Shown: positions 8,840 through 17,517 of the stretch, piece after piece | How the letters are laid out: each line of letters opens with the position of its first letter | How positions within the stretch are numbered: position 1 is the first letter of the stretch | Assembly (NCBI GenBank): GCA_021816465.1 | Contig: JAKAYF010000004.1 | Span: 1-52,690, forward strand | Origin: Nitrospirota bacterium | GTDB taxonomy: Bacteria; Nitrospirota; Leptospirillia; Leptospirillales; Leptospirillaceae | DNA length: 52,690 nt | Reading direction: 5' to 3' | Program-made: the position numbers and the translations under genes | The notes under the pieces: model-generated | The model's database searches: none | What the model saw: only the letters and a program-made list of their open reading frames with translations | What the model was told of the DNA's origin: nothing

Positions 8840-9046
8840 TCAAGCCGCACCTCCGGTAAAACGGAGAGAGGCACGCGACTCAATCCAAGCATCTACTTCA
8901 GATTTTAGCCAACCGGAGGATCTTGACCCCAATTTCAATGGCTTCGGGAAATCGTTCCGTTGGACCATGTTGTACACACTCGACCGACTAATCCCGACAA
9001 TTTCAACGACCTGATGGATTTTAAGAATTTTTTCATCCTTTTCCAT
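8840..9046 (-). CDS. AlpA-family helix-turn-helix regulator (excisionase-like)
   Basis: This 68-residue protein has the winged-helix pattern of AlpA/excisionase proteins: ILKIHQVVEIVGISRSSVYNM, then FPKPLKLG and a tryptophan-rich wing (SGWLKSEVDAWIESR). In integrative elements such proteins activate the integrase gene or steer excision. It is divergent from the XRE gene across a repeat-rich 166-base spacer, so both genes are probably controlled from that spacer. Confidence 0.85.
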   Translation of the reverse strand: MEKDEKILKIHQVVEIVGISRSSVYNMVQRNDFPKPLKLGSRSSGWLKSEVDAWIESRASLRFTGGAA

Positions 9047-9212
9047 CCATTTCCCCCTTTGTTAGAAGTTGATTTTTCTCTGAGAGAAGGATAGAATCCT
9101 TCTCTCCTAAACACATTGCTAATTACACTGTATAACTTGTTAAACCGAACATTACACTATAATTTATATTTGTGTCAAGAAAATTGAATATTTTTTTGGG
9201 AGGGAGAAAAAC
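9047..9212. promoter_or_regulatory. divergent regulatory region with an 11-bp inverted repeat and paired direct repeats
   Basis: GAGAGAAGGAT (9082-9092) and ATCCTTCTCTC (9096-9106) form a perfect 11-base inverted repeat with a 3-base centre. Downstream, ATTACACT occurs at 9122-9129 and again at 9151-9158. The second copy runs into TATAAT (9158-9163), a good -10 for the XRE gene; an upstream ACTTGT/TTGTTA at 9135-9142 is a weak -35. The repeats are plausible operators for XRE or AlpA. Confidence 0.55.
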
Positions 9213-9920
9213 ATGAAAAAAGAACTTGATCTTCAGCTATTTAAGAATCTTATCCATGCAAAAGGACTCACACCGCACAGGCTGGCATTGAACATCGGTA
9301 TCGAGCCCAGTAACTTCAGTCGTTTTCTGACCGGAAAAACAGGAATGCTGAGCCACGAGAATCTCTTGCGGGTTAGCGATACGATCGGATTTGATCTCGA
9401 GACACACTCGCTCAAACCAGGGATTCATCGATTTCAATCAAAATCGAATACTATTGAAGATATGGATCGAATTGAAGCTACAATTCGATCACTTCTATCC
9501 GGAGGAGTGACTGGAATTCCGCTTAAACCAGTTGGAATGTTTGAGGGTTTTACGCGATTTGACTATGTACTGATTCCACATCTTCAAAGAGATATAAGAG
9601 TCGTCTTGTCCATCAAAACACTTTCTGCAAAAGCTATATTTTCAGCCGAACGGGGTCTTAGACTTGGGGGGCTTGGGGCAGGGTCAAAATGGCGGGGAGG
9701 CGCAGTAAGCGATCAATGCCCATCTGATTCCGTTCTCGTCCTTCCATCTCCCTTGATTGAACGGATCGTTGTCGATAAATCACTCACGATTGAGTCCCTC
9801 GATGAAATCTTGGGGGTCTCTTCCGATCTTACCGAATGGACTTGGGAAATGGTGAATTCCGGCCTGGAAGCCAAAGGCATTACGCCGCGAGAGACGGCCA
9901 AAAAATTGGGACTTATATAA
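9213..9920 (+). CDS. XRE-type helix-turn-helix regulator with an unknown C-terminal domain
   Basis: This 235-residue protein opens with a Cro/CI-like helix-turn-helix (residues about 8-45, including GLTPHRLALNIGIEPSNFSRFLTGK). The remaining 190 residues were not recognised; they contain a glycine-rich turn (LRLGGLGAGSKWRGG) and end in a second short motif that resembles a helix-turn-helix (GITPRETAKKLGLI). A GGGAGG ribosome site lies 8 bases before the ATG. It stands alone on the plus strand within the otherwise minus-strand element and probably represses element genes, including its divergent neighbour. Confidence 0.72.
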   Translation: MKKELDLQLFKNLIHAKGLTPHRLALNIGIEPSNFSRFLTGKTGMLSHENLLRVSDTIGFDLETHSLKPGIHRFQSKSNTIEDMDRIEATIRSLLSGGVTGIPLKPVGMFEGFTRFDYVLIPHLQRDIRVVLSIKTLSAKAIFSAERGLRLGGLGAGSKWRGGAVSDQCPSDSVLVLPSPLIERIVVDKSLTIESLDEILGVSSDLTEWTWEMVNSGLEAKGITPRETAKKLGLI

Positions 9921-10094
9921 CGATTTGATAAGGAAGGTTATTGTCATATTTTGCCGAGGAACAGCGAAAAGTATTTTGATATTACGGGAGCAGTCCCCTT
10001 TCAGCAGAATATTCTTCTACAACCAAGTTCCAATCGCCAAATTATGAATCTCAGGGTGTGAATTTCGGGGTAGTGCAACCTGCCTTTGTTTAAC
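9921..10094. other. intergenic gap between two convergent element genes
   Basis: No gene, RNA or clear terminator hairpin was found between the XRE gene and the converging Mrr-type nuclease. Confidence 0.4.
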
Positions 10095-11084
10095 TTACTG
10101 TCGAACGGGCTCTTCGATCCTTACTAATCCACGCTTCAAAGCTAATCTTTCTTGAAATTCAGCCGGGATAGAATCCCAGTGTTCCACTAACAAATCGGTT
10201 AGTTGCCGACCATTGATAAGACCAATGTGAGGAAAACCTGCTTCTGCGGCCACATCGGAAGCTGAAGTTTGAAATTCGGCAGTTGTAATAAATGCTCCTT
10301 GCCCCCCAAATGGGATTGCCACGCGAAGTTGCTTGACCAAGTTCCCATTTATTTTTGTTCCAAGTTTATATCTTTTAGCTTGAACATAAACTTTAACCTT
10401 TGCAAGATTGGAAACATTCAACTCTCCAATCGCATCAACCCCGCCGTCTCCAGACTTTCCTGTAACTTCAGATCCTTCAAATCCCAATGCCGTTAGCAAA
10501 TGACTGACAAGGACCTCAAATTCCTTGTCATCGAGTTCAAGAACCCTTTCAAGAACAACCCGGTAAGGATCATAAGGTGAGACTCTTGAAACCGAAACAA
10601 GATCACTTCTATTTATACCCCAAAAAAACTCATCTTTGCTTGAAATTGAAAAAACAGTAAGAGAGGATCTGATAGTATTTTGAAAGGGAACAGAAAATTG
10701 ATTCCTTTTTAATACTTTAGTTTCCCACTTTACCCTTCTTCTATGGCGGTATGGGCATCCATCATCATTGGAGTAATAGAAATAAGAAGGATTATCCAAA
10801 AGACAGCCATAGTGGAGTAATTCGGTGTTGGAATCCGGTGTTACAACATAATCACCAGTTTTCATTTCCAAGAGGAAACGGGCAATTTGACCAACCTGTT
10901 GCCCGATTACAATGTTACTAATATCTTCAGGGTGTTCTTTTCTATAGAGAGGGAATAGTTCTTCTTTTGAATGAATATTTGAAAGATCAGTGTTATCAAT
11001 CCATCCGATGGCAGCATAGTCGCCCTTCAGAAAATTTTTAACGTACCGACCAAACTCAGCACGAACACACCATAGATTACTCAT
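10095..11084 (-). CDS. Mrr-type restriction endonuclease with an N-terminal recognition-like domain
   Basis: The C-terminal third is a PD-(D/E)XK Mrr catalytic domain: FEVLVSHLLTALGFEG, then TGKSGDGGVDA (Asp217) and VQAKRYK (Gln235, Lys237). Mrr-type enzymes cut DNA, usually when it carries foreign methylation. The first 160 residues (from SNLWCVRAEFGRYVKNF) resemble small recognition domains found at the front of such nucleases, but the exact family was not settled. The preferred start is the ATG at 11084, with AAGGG 7 bases upstream; another ATG lies at 11129. No methyltransferase is adjacent, consistent with a methylation-dependent type IV enzyme. It lies between the integrase and the element regulators and so is cargo. 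Confidence 0.82.
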   Translation of the reverse strand: MSNLWCVRAEFGRYVKNFLKGDYAAIGWIDNTDLSNIHSKEELFPLYRKEHPEDISNIVIGQQVGQIARFLLEMKTGDYVVTPDSNTELLHYGCLLDNPSYFYYSNDDGCPYRHRRRVKWETKVLKRNQFSVPFQNTIRSSLTVFSISSKDEFFWGINRSDLVSVSRVSPYDPYRVVLERVLELDDKEFEVLVSHLLTALGFEGSEVTGKSGDGGVDAIGELNVSNLAKVKVYVQAKRYKLGTKINGNLVKQLRVAIPFGGQGAFITTAEFQTSASDVAAEAGFPHIGLINGRQLTDLLVEHWDSIPAEFQERLALKRGLVRIEEPVRQ

Positions 11085-11173
11085 AAGCATCCCTTTGATA
11101 GGTTTTTTCAGTAAGGATCGGTTACTCATTTACTCAAGACAGTACTGTGTGATCGGTAGAAGTTCTGTCAGAC

Positions 11174-12388
11174 TCATCCATTCGCCTTTTTCGGCTGGAA
11201 GGGAAGAATGACCGTCCCCTCCCGCAACTGATCCAGATAATCCGCCCAAGACTGCATCATCTTCCGGCGTTCAGGCATGTGTTGTGCGTAATTGTAGGCC
11301 GCCCGTATCTCATCCCTTTCCGCGTGGGCCAATTGCCTCTCGATAGCATCCCGGTTCCAACCTTGTTCATTCAAGAGAGTGCTTGCCATGCTCCGAAAAC
11401 CGTGCCCGGTCATCTGATCGCCGGAATACCCCATTCGACGAAGAGCTGCGAGAACAGCATTCTCGCTCATGGGACGGTCCAATGATCGGGGGGAAGGAAA
11501 GAGATACCGACCTTCTCCCGTCAGAGGTTGTAGCTCCTGAAGGATCTCAATGGCTTGCTTGGAAAGAGGAACGACATGTTTCTCCCGCATCTTCATCTTT
11601 TCGCCCGGAATGCTCCATTCGACCTTGTCAAAGTTGATCTCCTTCCATTCGGCACGCCTCAATTCTCCCGGACGCACGAATACCAGCGGAGCCAGCCTGA
11701 GGGCACACCGAACGATCAAGCCACCTTCGTAGGCGTCAATGGCCCGGAGAAGACCGCCTATTTCCTTCGGATCAGTAATGGAAGCGTGGTGCTTTGCTTT
11801 AGTCGGTGGGATGGCCCCCCGCAAATCGCCGGTCGGGTCCCGTTCCGCTCTTCCAGTAGCAACCGCATACCGAAACACCTGTCCGCAATTCTGGGAGGCC
11901 CGGTGCGCTGTCTCTACCGCTCCCCGCTCTTCGATTCTCCTGAGGACGGAAAGGAGTTCGGGAGCTTTGACCTCACCAATGGGACGTTTGCCAATCCACG
12001 GGAAGATATCCCGTTCCAGTCTCCGGATGATCCTCTCTCCATGGGAAGGGGACCAGGAGGATGAAAACTTCTGGAACCATTCCCGAGCAATTGTCTCAAA
12101 GGTGTCGGCTCCGGACGCACTCTCCTTCTGGGCCTTTTTCGCCTGAGAGGGATTAATGCCATCACGGAGCATCTTCCGGGCTTTCTCCCGATGCTCTCTG
12201 GCCTCTCTCAACGACACTTCAGGATAAACACCGAACGATATCTGCTTCTGCTTTCCCTCGAACCGATAACTGAACCGCCACCCACGACATCCGTTCGGGT
12301 TGACCAACAAAAACATTCCCCCACCATCTGAAAGTTTCTGTGGTTTCGCTTTGGGCTTTGTATTTTTGATCAAGGTATCGGTCAGCAT
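11174..12388 (-). CDS. int: P4-type tyrosine integrase
   Basis: This 404-residue site-specific recombinase has the DUF4102 arm-binding N-terminus (KLSDGGGMFLLVNPNG), a core-binding middle and the tyrosine recombinase domain with RPGELR, HGFRSMAST, QLAH and a C-terminal AAYNYAQHMPERRKMMQ containing the nucleophile. GGAGG lies 4 bases before the ATG at 12388, which decides the start against an upstream ATG at 12424. The gene ends the element 212 bases from the 3' end of the tmRNA gene. Relatives such as the CP4-57 integrase insert at ssrA, so this enzyme is the likely cause of the insertion here. Confidence 0.92.
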   Translation of the reverse strand: MLTDTLIKNTKPKAKPQKLSDGGGMFLLVNPNGCRGWRFSYRFEGKQKQISFGVYPEVSLREAREHREKARKMLRDGINPSQAKKAQKESASGADTFETIAREWFQKFSSSWSPSHGERIIRRLERDIFPWIGKRPIGEVKAPELLSVLRRIEERGAVETAHRASQNCGQVFRYAVATGRAERDPTGDLRGAIPPTKAKHHASITDPKEIGGLLRAIDAYEGGLIVRCALRLAPLVFVRPGELRRAEWKEINFDKVEWSIPGEKMKMREKHVVPLSKQAIEILQELQPLTGEGRYLFPSPRSLDRPMSENAVLAALRRMGYSGDQMTGHGFRSMASTLLNEQGWNRDAIERQLAHAERDEIRAAYNYAQHMPERRKMMQSWADYLDQLREGTVILPFQPKKANG

Positions 12389-12531
12389 GTCGCCTCCAAA
12401 TCCCAGTAGACAAGGAAAATCCATTCGTGTTGGTAGCGCACTCTATTACTCGAGCCTCTACCATCGAGACTACCAACAAGTTTTCAGGCTGTCAACGGAT
12501 TCCTTTGGACTCTACGGGACGTGAAGACATG

Positions 12532-12557
12532 AAAAAAGCCCGGTTTTACGCGGGCTT
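12532..12557 (-). terminator. Rho-independent terminator of the tmRNA gene
   Basis: On the minus strand AAGCCCG and CGGGCTT form a 7-base stem (12551-12557 with 12536-12542) over an 8-base loop, followed by a run of T (complement of 12532-12537). It lies 44 bases past the tmRNA 3' end. Confidence 0.8.
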
Positions 12558-12600
12558 AATCACTTTACTGGACTTTCCTGGATGGTACAAAATCATCAAA

Positions 12601-12630
12601 TGGTGGAGGCGGCGGGAATCGAACCCGCGT
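12601..12630. other. probable attachment site (3' end of ssrA)
   Basis: The 3' terminus of the tmRNA gene, including the T-arm and acceptor stem, abuts the integrase end of the island and is a classic att site for P4-type integrases. The matching copy should lie to the left; none was found within the window, so the island probably extends past position 1. Confidence 0.5.
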
Positions 12631-12964
12631 CCGGAAACAGTCCGCGAAGAATCACTACATGCTTAGCCCTTTTTTTTGTCTGGCCACTAGAGGGAGAAAG
12701 GACACACCCTTTTCGCCGCGAGCCTGGATTGGTGTCGCTAGCGGAACCCAGGCAGGTTCCGGAAGCCATCCTGTCATCTCGACGCCTCCGGACCAGGACA
12801 GGCACTGGTACCGGTAGACGCTAGCTCACCTGACTTTTAAATCAGGCAGCAAGTGCCATTTCGTTGTTGGCAGTTGTGTTGTTTCCCGGATGATTTACGA
12901 GGAGCCAGGAGTCCTCGGCATGCGATTCTTGCTTTCTCATCCCCGTCGAATCCAGTGCGCCCCC
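12601..12964 (-). ncRNA. ssrA: tmRNA
   Basis: The 5' end GGGGGCG pairs with CGCCTCC just before the encoded CCA (12601-12603), forming the tRNA-like acceptor stem. The 3' part has the T-arm GGTTCGATTCC. The tag reading frame ends in ANNEMALAA followed by TGA, the hydrophobic LAA-type degradation tag. tmRNA rescues stalled ribosomes with SmpB, whose gene lies just upstream on the same strand. Length of 364 bases is normal. The resume codon was not fixed; the tag may begin a few residues earlier, near GNNTTANNE. Confidence 0.95.
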
Positions 12965-13027
12965 GGATAACCGGAGATAACCGGATAAAAGTATCAGAGC
13001 CGCTGAATAAGGATGGTGCAAAGATGC

Positions 13028-13057
13028 ATTATACCACCCCACTGGTCTGTTCGCCAA
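13028..13057 (-). promoter_or_regulatory. promoter of ssrA
   Basis: TTGGCG (13052-13057) and a perfect TATAAT (13028-13033) are separated by 18 bases on the minus strand, in the 109-base gap between smpB and the tmRNA. A short tandem repeat of CCGGTTATC follows just before the mature 5' end. Confidence 0.7.
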
Positions 13058-13073
13058 GCATCATGCAAGTCCC

Positions 13074-13562
13074 TCAGGAAGGGCCCCTTTTTGAACTTCT
13101 AAATGCCCGCTCAATATCCCGATGGGCTTCGCGCTCCCTGATGGCTTCCCTCTTGTCTCCCTGTGTCTTTCCCTTGGCCAGGGCAATCTCGGCCTTGAAG
13201 CGTCCAGCCGAAGTCACGTAGATCCTGGTCAGAATAATCGTATACCCCTTGATCTTGACCAGACCCATAATCCGCTTGATCTGCTTTTTATGGAGAAGAA
13301 GCTTGCGTTTTCTAAGCGGCTCATGGTTTAGAAAGCTTCCGGCTGAATAAGGACCGATATGGAGCTGATGGACAAAGGCCTCCATATCGTCAATACGAAC
13401 GAATGCATCCCCCAGATTTGATCGCCCTTCACGAAGTGCCTTGACCTCCGTACCCAGAAGCACAAGCCCCGCCTCAAACCTTTCAAGAATCTCGTACTGG
13501 AACCCGGCTCTTCTATTATTGGCAACTGTTTTGCCTGATGGAGCTTTAGGGGGAGTCGCCAC
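13074..13562 (-). CDS. smpB: SsrA-binding protein
   Basis: This 162-residue protein has the SmpB beta-barrel signature: NRRAGFQYEILERFEAGLVL, GTEVKALREG, and HEPLRKRKLLLHK, and the basic C-terminal tail that enters the ribosomal A site. It binds the tRNA-like domain of tmRNA during trans-translation. It is 25 bases downstream of pepA and directly upstream of ssrA. Length is typical. Confidence 0.97.
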   Translation of the reverse strand: MATPPKAPSGKTVANNRRAGFQYEILERFEAGLVLLGTEVKALREGRSNLGDAFVRIDDMEAFVHQLHIGPYSAGSFLNHEPLRKRKLLLHKKQIKRIMGLVKIKGYTIILTRIYVTSAGRFKAEIALAKGKTQGDKREAIREREAHRDIERAFRSSKRGPS

Positions 13563-13586
13563 TGAAAGGCCTCCTCGTTGTCTCCA

Positions 13587-15170
13587 TTACTTTTTGGACG
13601 GTTTCTTCGAAGATTTTGCTCCTCTCGGGTCTTTCCATTCCTTTTCCACCATCCCTTCAAGAAGATGGACGAGAAGACGAATGCCAACACCGACATTTCC
13701 CTTGGGTTTATAAGGCTCGTCGGATTCCACCCATGCCGTTCCGGCGATATCCAGATGAAGCCATGGACAGTCGTCGACAAAGTTTGAAAGAAACGCCGCA
13801 GCGGTAATCGTTCCCGCACCGCGCCCACCCACATTCTGCATGTCGGCAATCGGGCTTTTGATCTGCTCGTAGTACTCTTCAAACAGAGGAAGTTCCCATC
13901 CTCTTTCTCCGGAGATTTCTCCCGCCTCAAGCGCTCTTCCCACAAGGTCCCGATTGTTGCCCAGCACACCGATGGCATGAGAGCCAAGGGCCACGGTAAC
14001 AGCACCGGTCAAGGTCGCAAGGTCAATCGTCAACTCCGGCTGAAATGTCTTGATTCCCCAGGAAAGGGCATCCGCCAGAATGAGCCGACCTTCCGCATCG
14101 GTATTGATCACCTCTATCGTTTTTCCGTTAAAAGCGGTCAAAACATCGCCTGGCTTGTTAGCGGTTCCACTGGGCATATTTTCGGTCGCAGGCATGATCC
14201 CGACAATATGAAGGGGAATATCAAGATCGGCGCAGGCCATCATCGTTCCCAAAACAGCGGCACCACCCGACATGTCACCCTTCATCGCCTCCATCTTCTC
14301 AGCTGGCTTCAAGGAAATGCCACCCGAATCAAAAGTCAGGGTTTTCCCAACGAGAAGAACAGGCTTTTTATTGATGGGCTTCTTAGGCTTGTACTCAAGA
14401 CGGATCAGACGGGCAGGCTCGAGGGAACCCTTGGCAACCCCCGCCAGAGCACCAAGACCCATCTGCGAAATCGTCTGGAAATCATAGCTGACAAAAGAGA
14501 TCTTCCTGGCAGCCGCTTCCTTTGCCGCAGTCTCCGATATCATCGATGGAGTGGCTACATTCGCAGGATGATTGCCCAGATCGCGGGCCAGATAAACGCC
14601 CCTGACAACCGCCCTCGCAACGGAAATCCCCCGGCACTGCTTTTTCTCGGACTCCTTGGAGGAAGAAATCCAGAGTGCTTCAAGTGGCTGGGCCTGCACT
14701 TTCGGCTCTCCCTTGTCTTTACCTGTTGTTTTGTAGATATCAAACCGATAAAGGGCCAGAAGAGTCCCCTCGACAACCGCTTCAGATGCCAGGGCAGCAT
14801 CTTTCAAGGCGCCGGAAAGAGTTGAAAGAAGCGTTTTGATCCGGCGCTTGGAAGCAGCCTTGGCAACCTGTCCCGATACCCGGCGAAGGCCCTCGTTCGT
14901 CAGCGACTCCTTATTCCCCAACCCGGCCAGGATAAGATGCTGCGGCGACATTTTTCCAAGAGTCGGGAGGATCATCACATCCCCGCGTTCTCCCCGGAAG
15001 GCACCATCATCCAGGATTCTGGAAAGCTCCCCCGAAAGAGCTGCATCGATCTTCTTTTTCAGATCCCCGACAACCCGACCATCATCAAAAACACCAACAA
15101 CAAGCCCCATTGCCGGGTGAACCAGAGGATCCCCCGTCATCGTTTCAATCTTGACCAATTCAGGATCCAC
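13587..15170 (-). CDS. pepA: Leucyl aminopeptidase (M17, cytosol aminopeptidase)
   Basis: This 527-residue protein is a two-metal aminopeptidase that removes N-terminal residues from peptides. The catalytic domain shows VGKTLTFDSGGISLKP with the metal-binding Lys/Asp, then MKGDMSGGAAVLGTM and the signature NTDAEGRLILADAL. The N-terminal macro-like domain is present. The C-terminus has a basic tail (GAKSSKKPSKK). PepA in some bacteria also binds DNA in site-specific recombination and transcription; nothing here shows that role. It is followed closely by smpB. Confidence 0.95.
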   Translation of the reverse strand: MDPELVKIETMTGDPLVHPAMGLVVGVFDDGRVVGDLKKKIDAALSGELSRILDDGAFRGERGDVMILPTLGKMSPQHLILAGLGNKESLTNEGLRRVSGQVAKAASKRRIKTLLSTLSGALKDAALASEAVVEGTLLALYRFDIYKTTGKDKGEPKVQAQPLEALWISSSKESEKKQCRGISVARAVVRGVYLARDLGNHPANVATPSMISETAAKEAAARKISFVSYDFQTISQMGLGALAGVAKGSLEPARLIRLEYKPKKPINKKPVLLVGKTLTFDSGGISLKPAEKMEAMKGDMSGGAAVLGTMMACADLDIPLHIVGIMPATENMPSGTANKPGDVLTAFNGKTIEVINTDAEGRLILADALSWGIKTFQPELTIDLATLTGAVTVALGSHAIGVLGNNRDLVGRALEAGEISGERGWELPLFEEYYEQIKSPIADMQNVGGRGAGTITAAAFLSNFVDDCPWLHLDIAGTAWVESDEPYKPKGNVGVGIRLLVHLLEGMVEKEWKDPRGAKSSKKPSKK

Positions 15171-15290
15171 GCAGACACCCCTTCCCTAACCTTGTAAAAG
15201 GTTTAAAAGAACATTATTGTCGTTTTTTCCAATACCCGGACAGGGTCCATTATCTCTCCACCGTTCCCGGCACGCAAGGGAGACTCAAAA

Positions 15291-15977
15291 TCATGACTGA
15301 AGATATTCTATCGGATCGGAGACCCCCGCCCCGGAAAATCCCCTGAGCCTGAGAAGACAGCTGTCGCAATGGCCGCAAGGCTTTGTAACCCCCTGGTAGC
15401 AGGACCATGTATGGACAAAAGGAACACCAAGACGAAGCCCTTCCTGGACGATCCTCGATTTTCGAAATGTAATGACCGGTGTCACGATACTGATATCCGT
15501 CCCCGGCTTCGTTCCCTGGCGAATCGCCTCGGTAAAGGCATCGTAAAAAACCCGGCGGCAGTCAGGATAACCGGAGGAGTCCTCCTCAACAGCACCGATA
15601 TAAATACGGCTGGCCCCCCTGATCTCGGCAAGGGAAGTGGCCGTTGCCAGAAAATGGGCGTTCCTGAAGGGAACATAGGTCACCGGAATCCCCTCCCTGT
15701 CCAGGGCACCTTCCGGGATAGAAATCGAACGGTCTGTCAGGGCAGAACCTCCAAAGGAAGACAGGGAAGGAAGATCCGTCACCTGGAAGTCCGAGACCTT
15801 CCAGAATTTGCAAAGGGCCCGAAAAGCCTCCTCTTCCCGCTCTTGAGCCCTTGCACCGTAACGAATGTGCAAAAAAGAGACCTGTTCATTTTCTGACAGG
15901 GCGATGGCAGCGGTAACAGCACTGTCCATCCCTCCGCTGAGAAGAACAACCGCACGCGAAGGCGTTATCTTTGACAT
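15291..15977 (-). CDS. queC: 7-cyano-7-deazaguanine synthase
   Basis: This 228-residue ATP-dependent enzyme converts 7-carboxy-7-deazaguanine to preQ0, for queuosine in tRNA. It has the PP-loop LLSGGMDSAV near residues 12-21 and a C-terminal zinc site with four cysteines in CYQGVTKPCGHCDSC. A strong AAGGAGG precedes the ATG. It lies 44 bases downstream of queE, so the two consecutive pathway steps are encoded together. Confidence 0.95.
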   Translation of the reverse strand: MSKITPSRAVVLLSGGMDSAVTAAIALSENEQVSFLHIRYGARAQEREEEAFRALCKFWKVSDFQVTDLPSLSSFGGSALTDRSISIPEGALDREGIPVTYVPFRNAHFLATATSLAEIRGASRIYIGAVEEDSSGYPDCRRVFYDAFTEAIRQGTKPGTDISIVTPVITFRKSRIVQEGLRLGVPFVHTWSCYQGVTKPCGHCDSCLLRLRGFSGAGVSDPIEYLQS

Positions 15978-16021
15978 GTCACCTCCTTGTCAAAATAAGT
16001 GATCCGGAAAAGGTGCGACCA

Positions 16022-16660
16022 TCAGACCCCTTTTGCCTTCGGATCGAACAGAATCTTGTGAAGCTGGATCTGTATCCTGATGCGCCGTCGCGACTCAAGT
16101 ACCCAGCGTCCAAGATCCTTTGGATCAACCATGTCAAAAACCGGCGACACCGTTACGGGAATCTCCCCGGGCAGCTGCCACTCGTCGAGCCTTGAAACCA
16201 CCCAGTCAAAATCTTCCCGGCTCTGGCATACCGCCTTGATCTCATCATGGGCCACAAGATCCCGGAAATGATCCGGGTTCATCCATTGGCTCATCCCTGA
16301 GCCCGGAGGCTTGATGTCCATGATGACATGACAGGATCTGTCCAGACCGGCCGGAACGGGAAATCCCCCGGAGGTTTCGATCAGGACCTCATATCCCTCT
16401 TTCCGGAGAAGGTTCGCGAGATCCACAAGGTCGGGCTGGGCAAAAGGCTCCCCTCCGGTAATCTCGACAAGACGCGTATCCGCCTTCCTCGTCTCAAGAA
16501 GAATCTCGTCGACCGTCATCTCCGTTCCCCCATAAAAAGAATAGGTCGTGTCGCACCACGTACACCGAAGAGGACAACCCGAGGTCCGGATAAAAAAACA
16601 GGGCCACCCCGCAAAAAGGGACTCTCCCTGGATCGATCGAAACAGTTCAGTGATCTTCAA
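16022..16660 (-). CDS. queE: 7-carboxy-7-deazaguanine synthase (radical SAM)
   Basis: This 212-residue radical SAM enzyme forms the deazaguanine ring from 6-carboxy-tetrahydropterin. The iron-sulfur cluster motif CPLRCTWC (CX3CX2C) lies near residues 29-36, preceded by the substrate-binding start IQGESLFAGWPCFFIRTSG and followed by EITGGEP. Its ATG overlaps the stop of the TPR lipoprotein gene (ATGA). queD and queF are not in the window. Confidence 0.94.
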   Translation of the reverse strand: MKITELFRSIQGESLFAGWPCFFIRTSGCPLRCTWCDTTYSFYGGTEMTVDEILLETRKADTRLVEITGGEPFAQPDLVDLANLLRKEGYEVLIETSGGFPVPAGLDRSCHVIMDIKPPGSGMSQWMNPDHFRDLVAHDEIKAVCQSREDFDWVVSRLDEWQLPGEIPVTVSPVFDMVDPKDLGRWVLESRRRIRIQIQLHKILFDPKAKGV

Positions 16661-17517
16661 CCCGAGGCTCCGGATCCCGGAGAAGCGCCTGTCTGCTGAC
16701 CACCAGAGGCATGGCTGTCCATCTTTTTTTTAAGCTCCATGATTTTGCTATTGATCAGCGCCGGATTCGGATAAGTGGAAAGAAGGACGGTCAACAGATC
16801 CAGCGCCTTCTGGTACTGCCCGTCCTTCTCGTCAATCGAGGCGAGGTTCAGGCGGGCAACAGAAGCAAACGTGCTGTCGGGATATCTTTTCAAAAATGCG
16901 GTCAGCCTGATGGATGCGCCCGAGCTGTTTCCAAGAAATGACTCCATGAGCCCAAGCTTGTAACGCGCTTTTTCCCCCGTAAATCCGTCCGGAACAGCCC
17001 GGACGACCTTTTTGTAGAATTTTGAGGCATCCAGATAATTTTCCCGATGCTCGTAGATTCTGGCCATCAAAAGGTAGACCCTCCCCTGAAATTCACTGTC
17101 GAGGGAGTCCGAATCAATTTTTTCAAGGATCTCAAGCGCCTGGTCAGACCGGCTCAAGCGGTCAAGGTCGCGGGCCAGAAAAAAAGAAACCTTTTGGCGG
17201 ATCGCGCCTCCCTGAAGATTTTCCAGGGCTTTCATATAGTCCTGGGAGGCCTGGAGCGGATCGTTCTGGTAGAGATCATCCATCCTTCCCAGGCGAAAAT
17301 AAGCCTTGCCCCTGATCCTCGCAATCGGACTTTTTGCGATCGCTTCGGAGAAATCCTCCCGGGCTCCGGCAAGATCCAGATGTTCAAGGGCAATCATTCC
17401 CTGGTCGTATTTCTGTTCCGCCCGGTTTTTGCTGCAACCACCCTGAACAACCAACAACACCAGAAACACTGCCCAGGACAGCCTGGGCAGACAAGAATCA
17501 GGTCGAGGGAGTCCCAT
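16657..17517 (-). CDS. TPR-containing lipoprotein
   Basis: This 286-residue protein has a signal peptide with a lipobox (LVVQGGC, Cys near residue 28), then about five tetratricopeptide-like repeats, giving a BamD/YfgC-like outer-membrane scaffold shape. Repeats are seen as [51 protein letters not shown] and [20 protein letters not shown]. The C-terminus is glycine- and serine-rich. The start at 17517 is preferred because it opens the signal peptide; it overlaps the end of gyrA by 20 bases. Its partner is unknown; it could be a BamD homologue or a general assembly scaffold. Confidence 0.78.
   Translation of the reverse strand: MGLPRPDSCLPRLSWAVFLVLLVVQGGCSKNRAEQKYDQGMIALEHLDLAGAREDFSEAIAKSPIARIRGKAYFRLGRMDDLYQNDPLQASQDYMKALENLQGGAIRQKVSFFLARDLDRLSRSDQALEILEKIDSDSLDSEFQGRVYLLMARIYEHRENYLDASKFYKKVVRAVPDGFTGEKARYKLGLMESFLGNSSGASIRLTAFLKRYPDSTFASVARLNLASIDEKDGQYQKALDLLTVLLSTYPNPALINSKIMELKKKMDSHASGGQQTGASPGSGASG

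Noticed and set aside
15291-16660. queC and queE as part of a type IV CBASS or a DNA-modification system
   Set aside because: They lie outside the island, next to each other in the normal preQ0 pathway order with full-length proteins, so tRNA modification is the simple reading.
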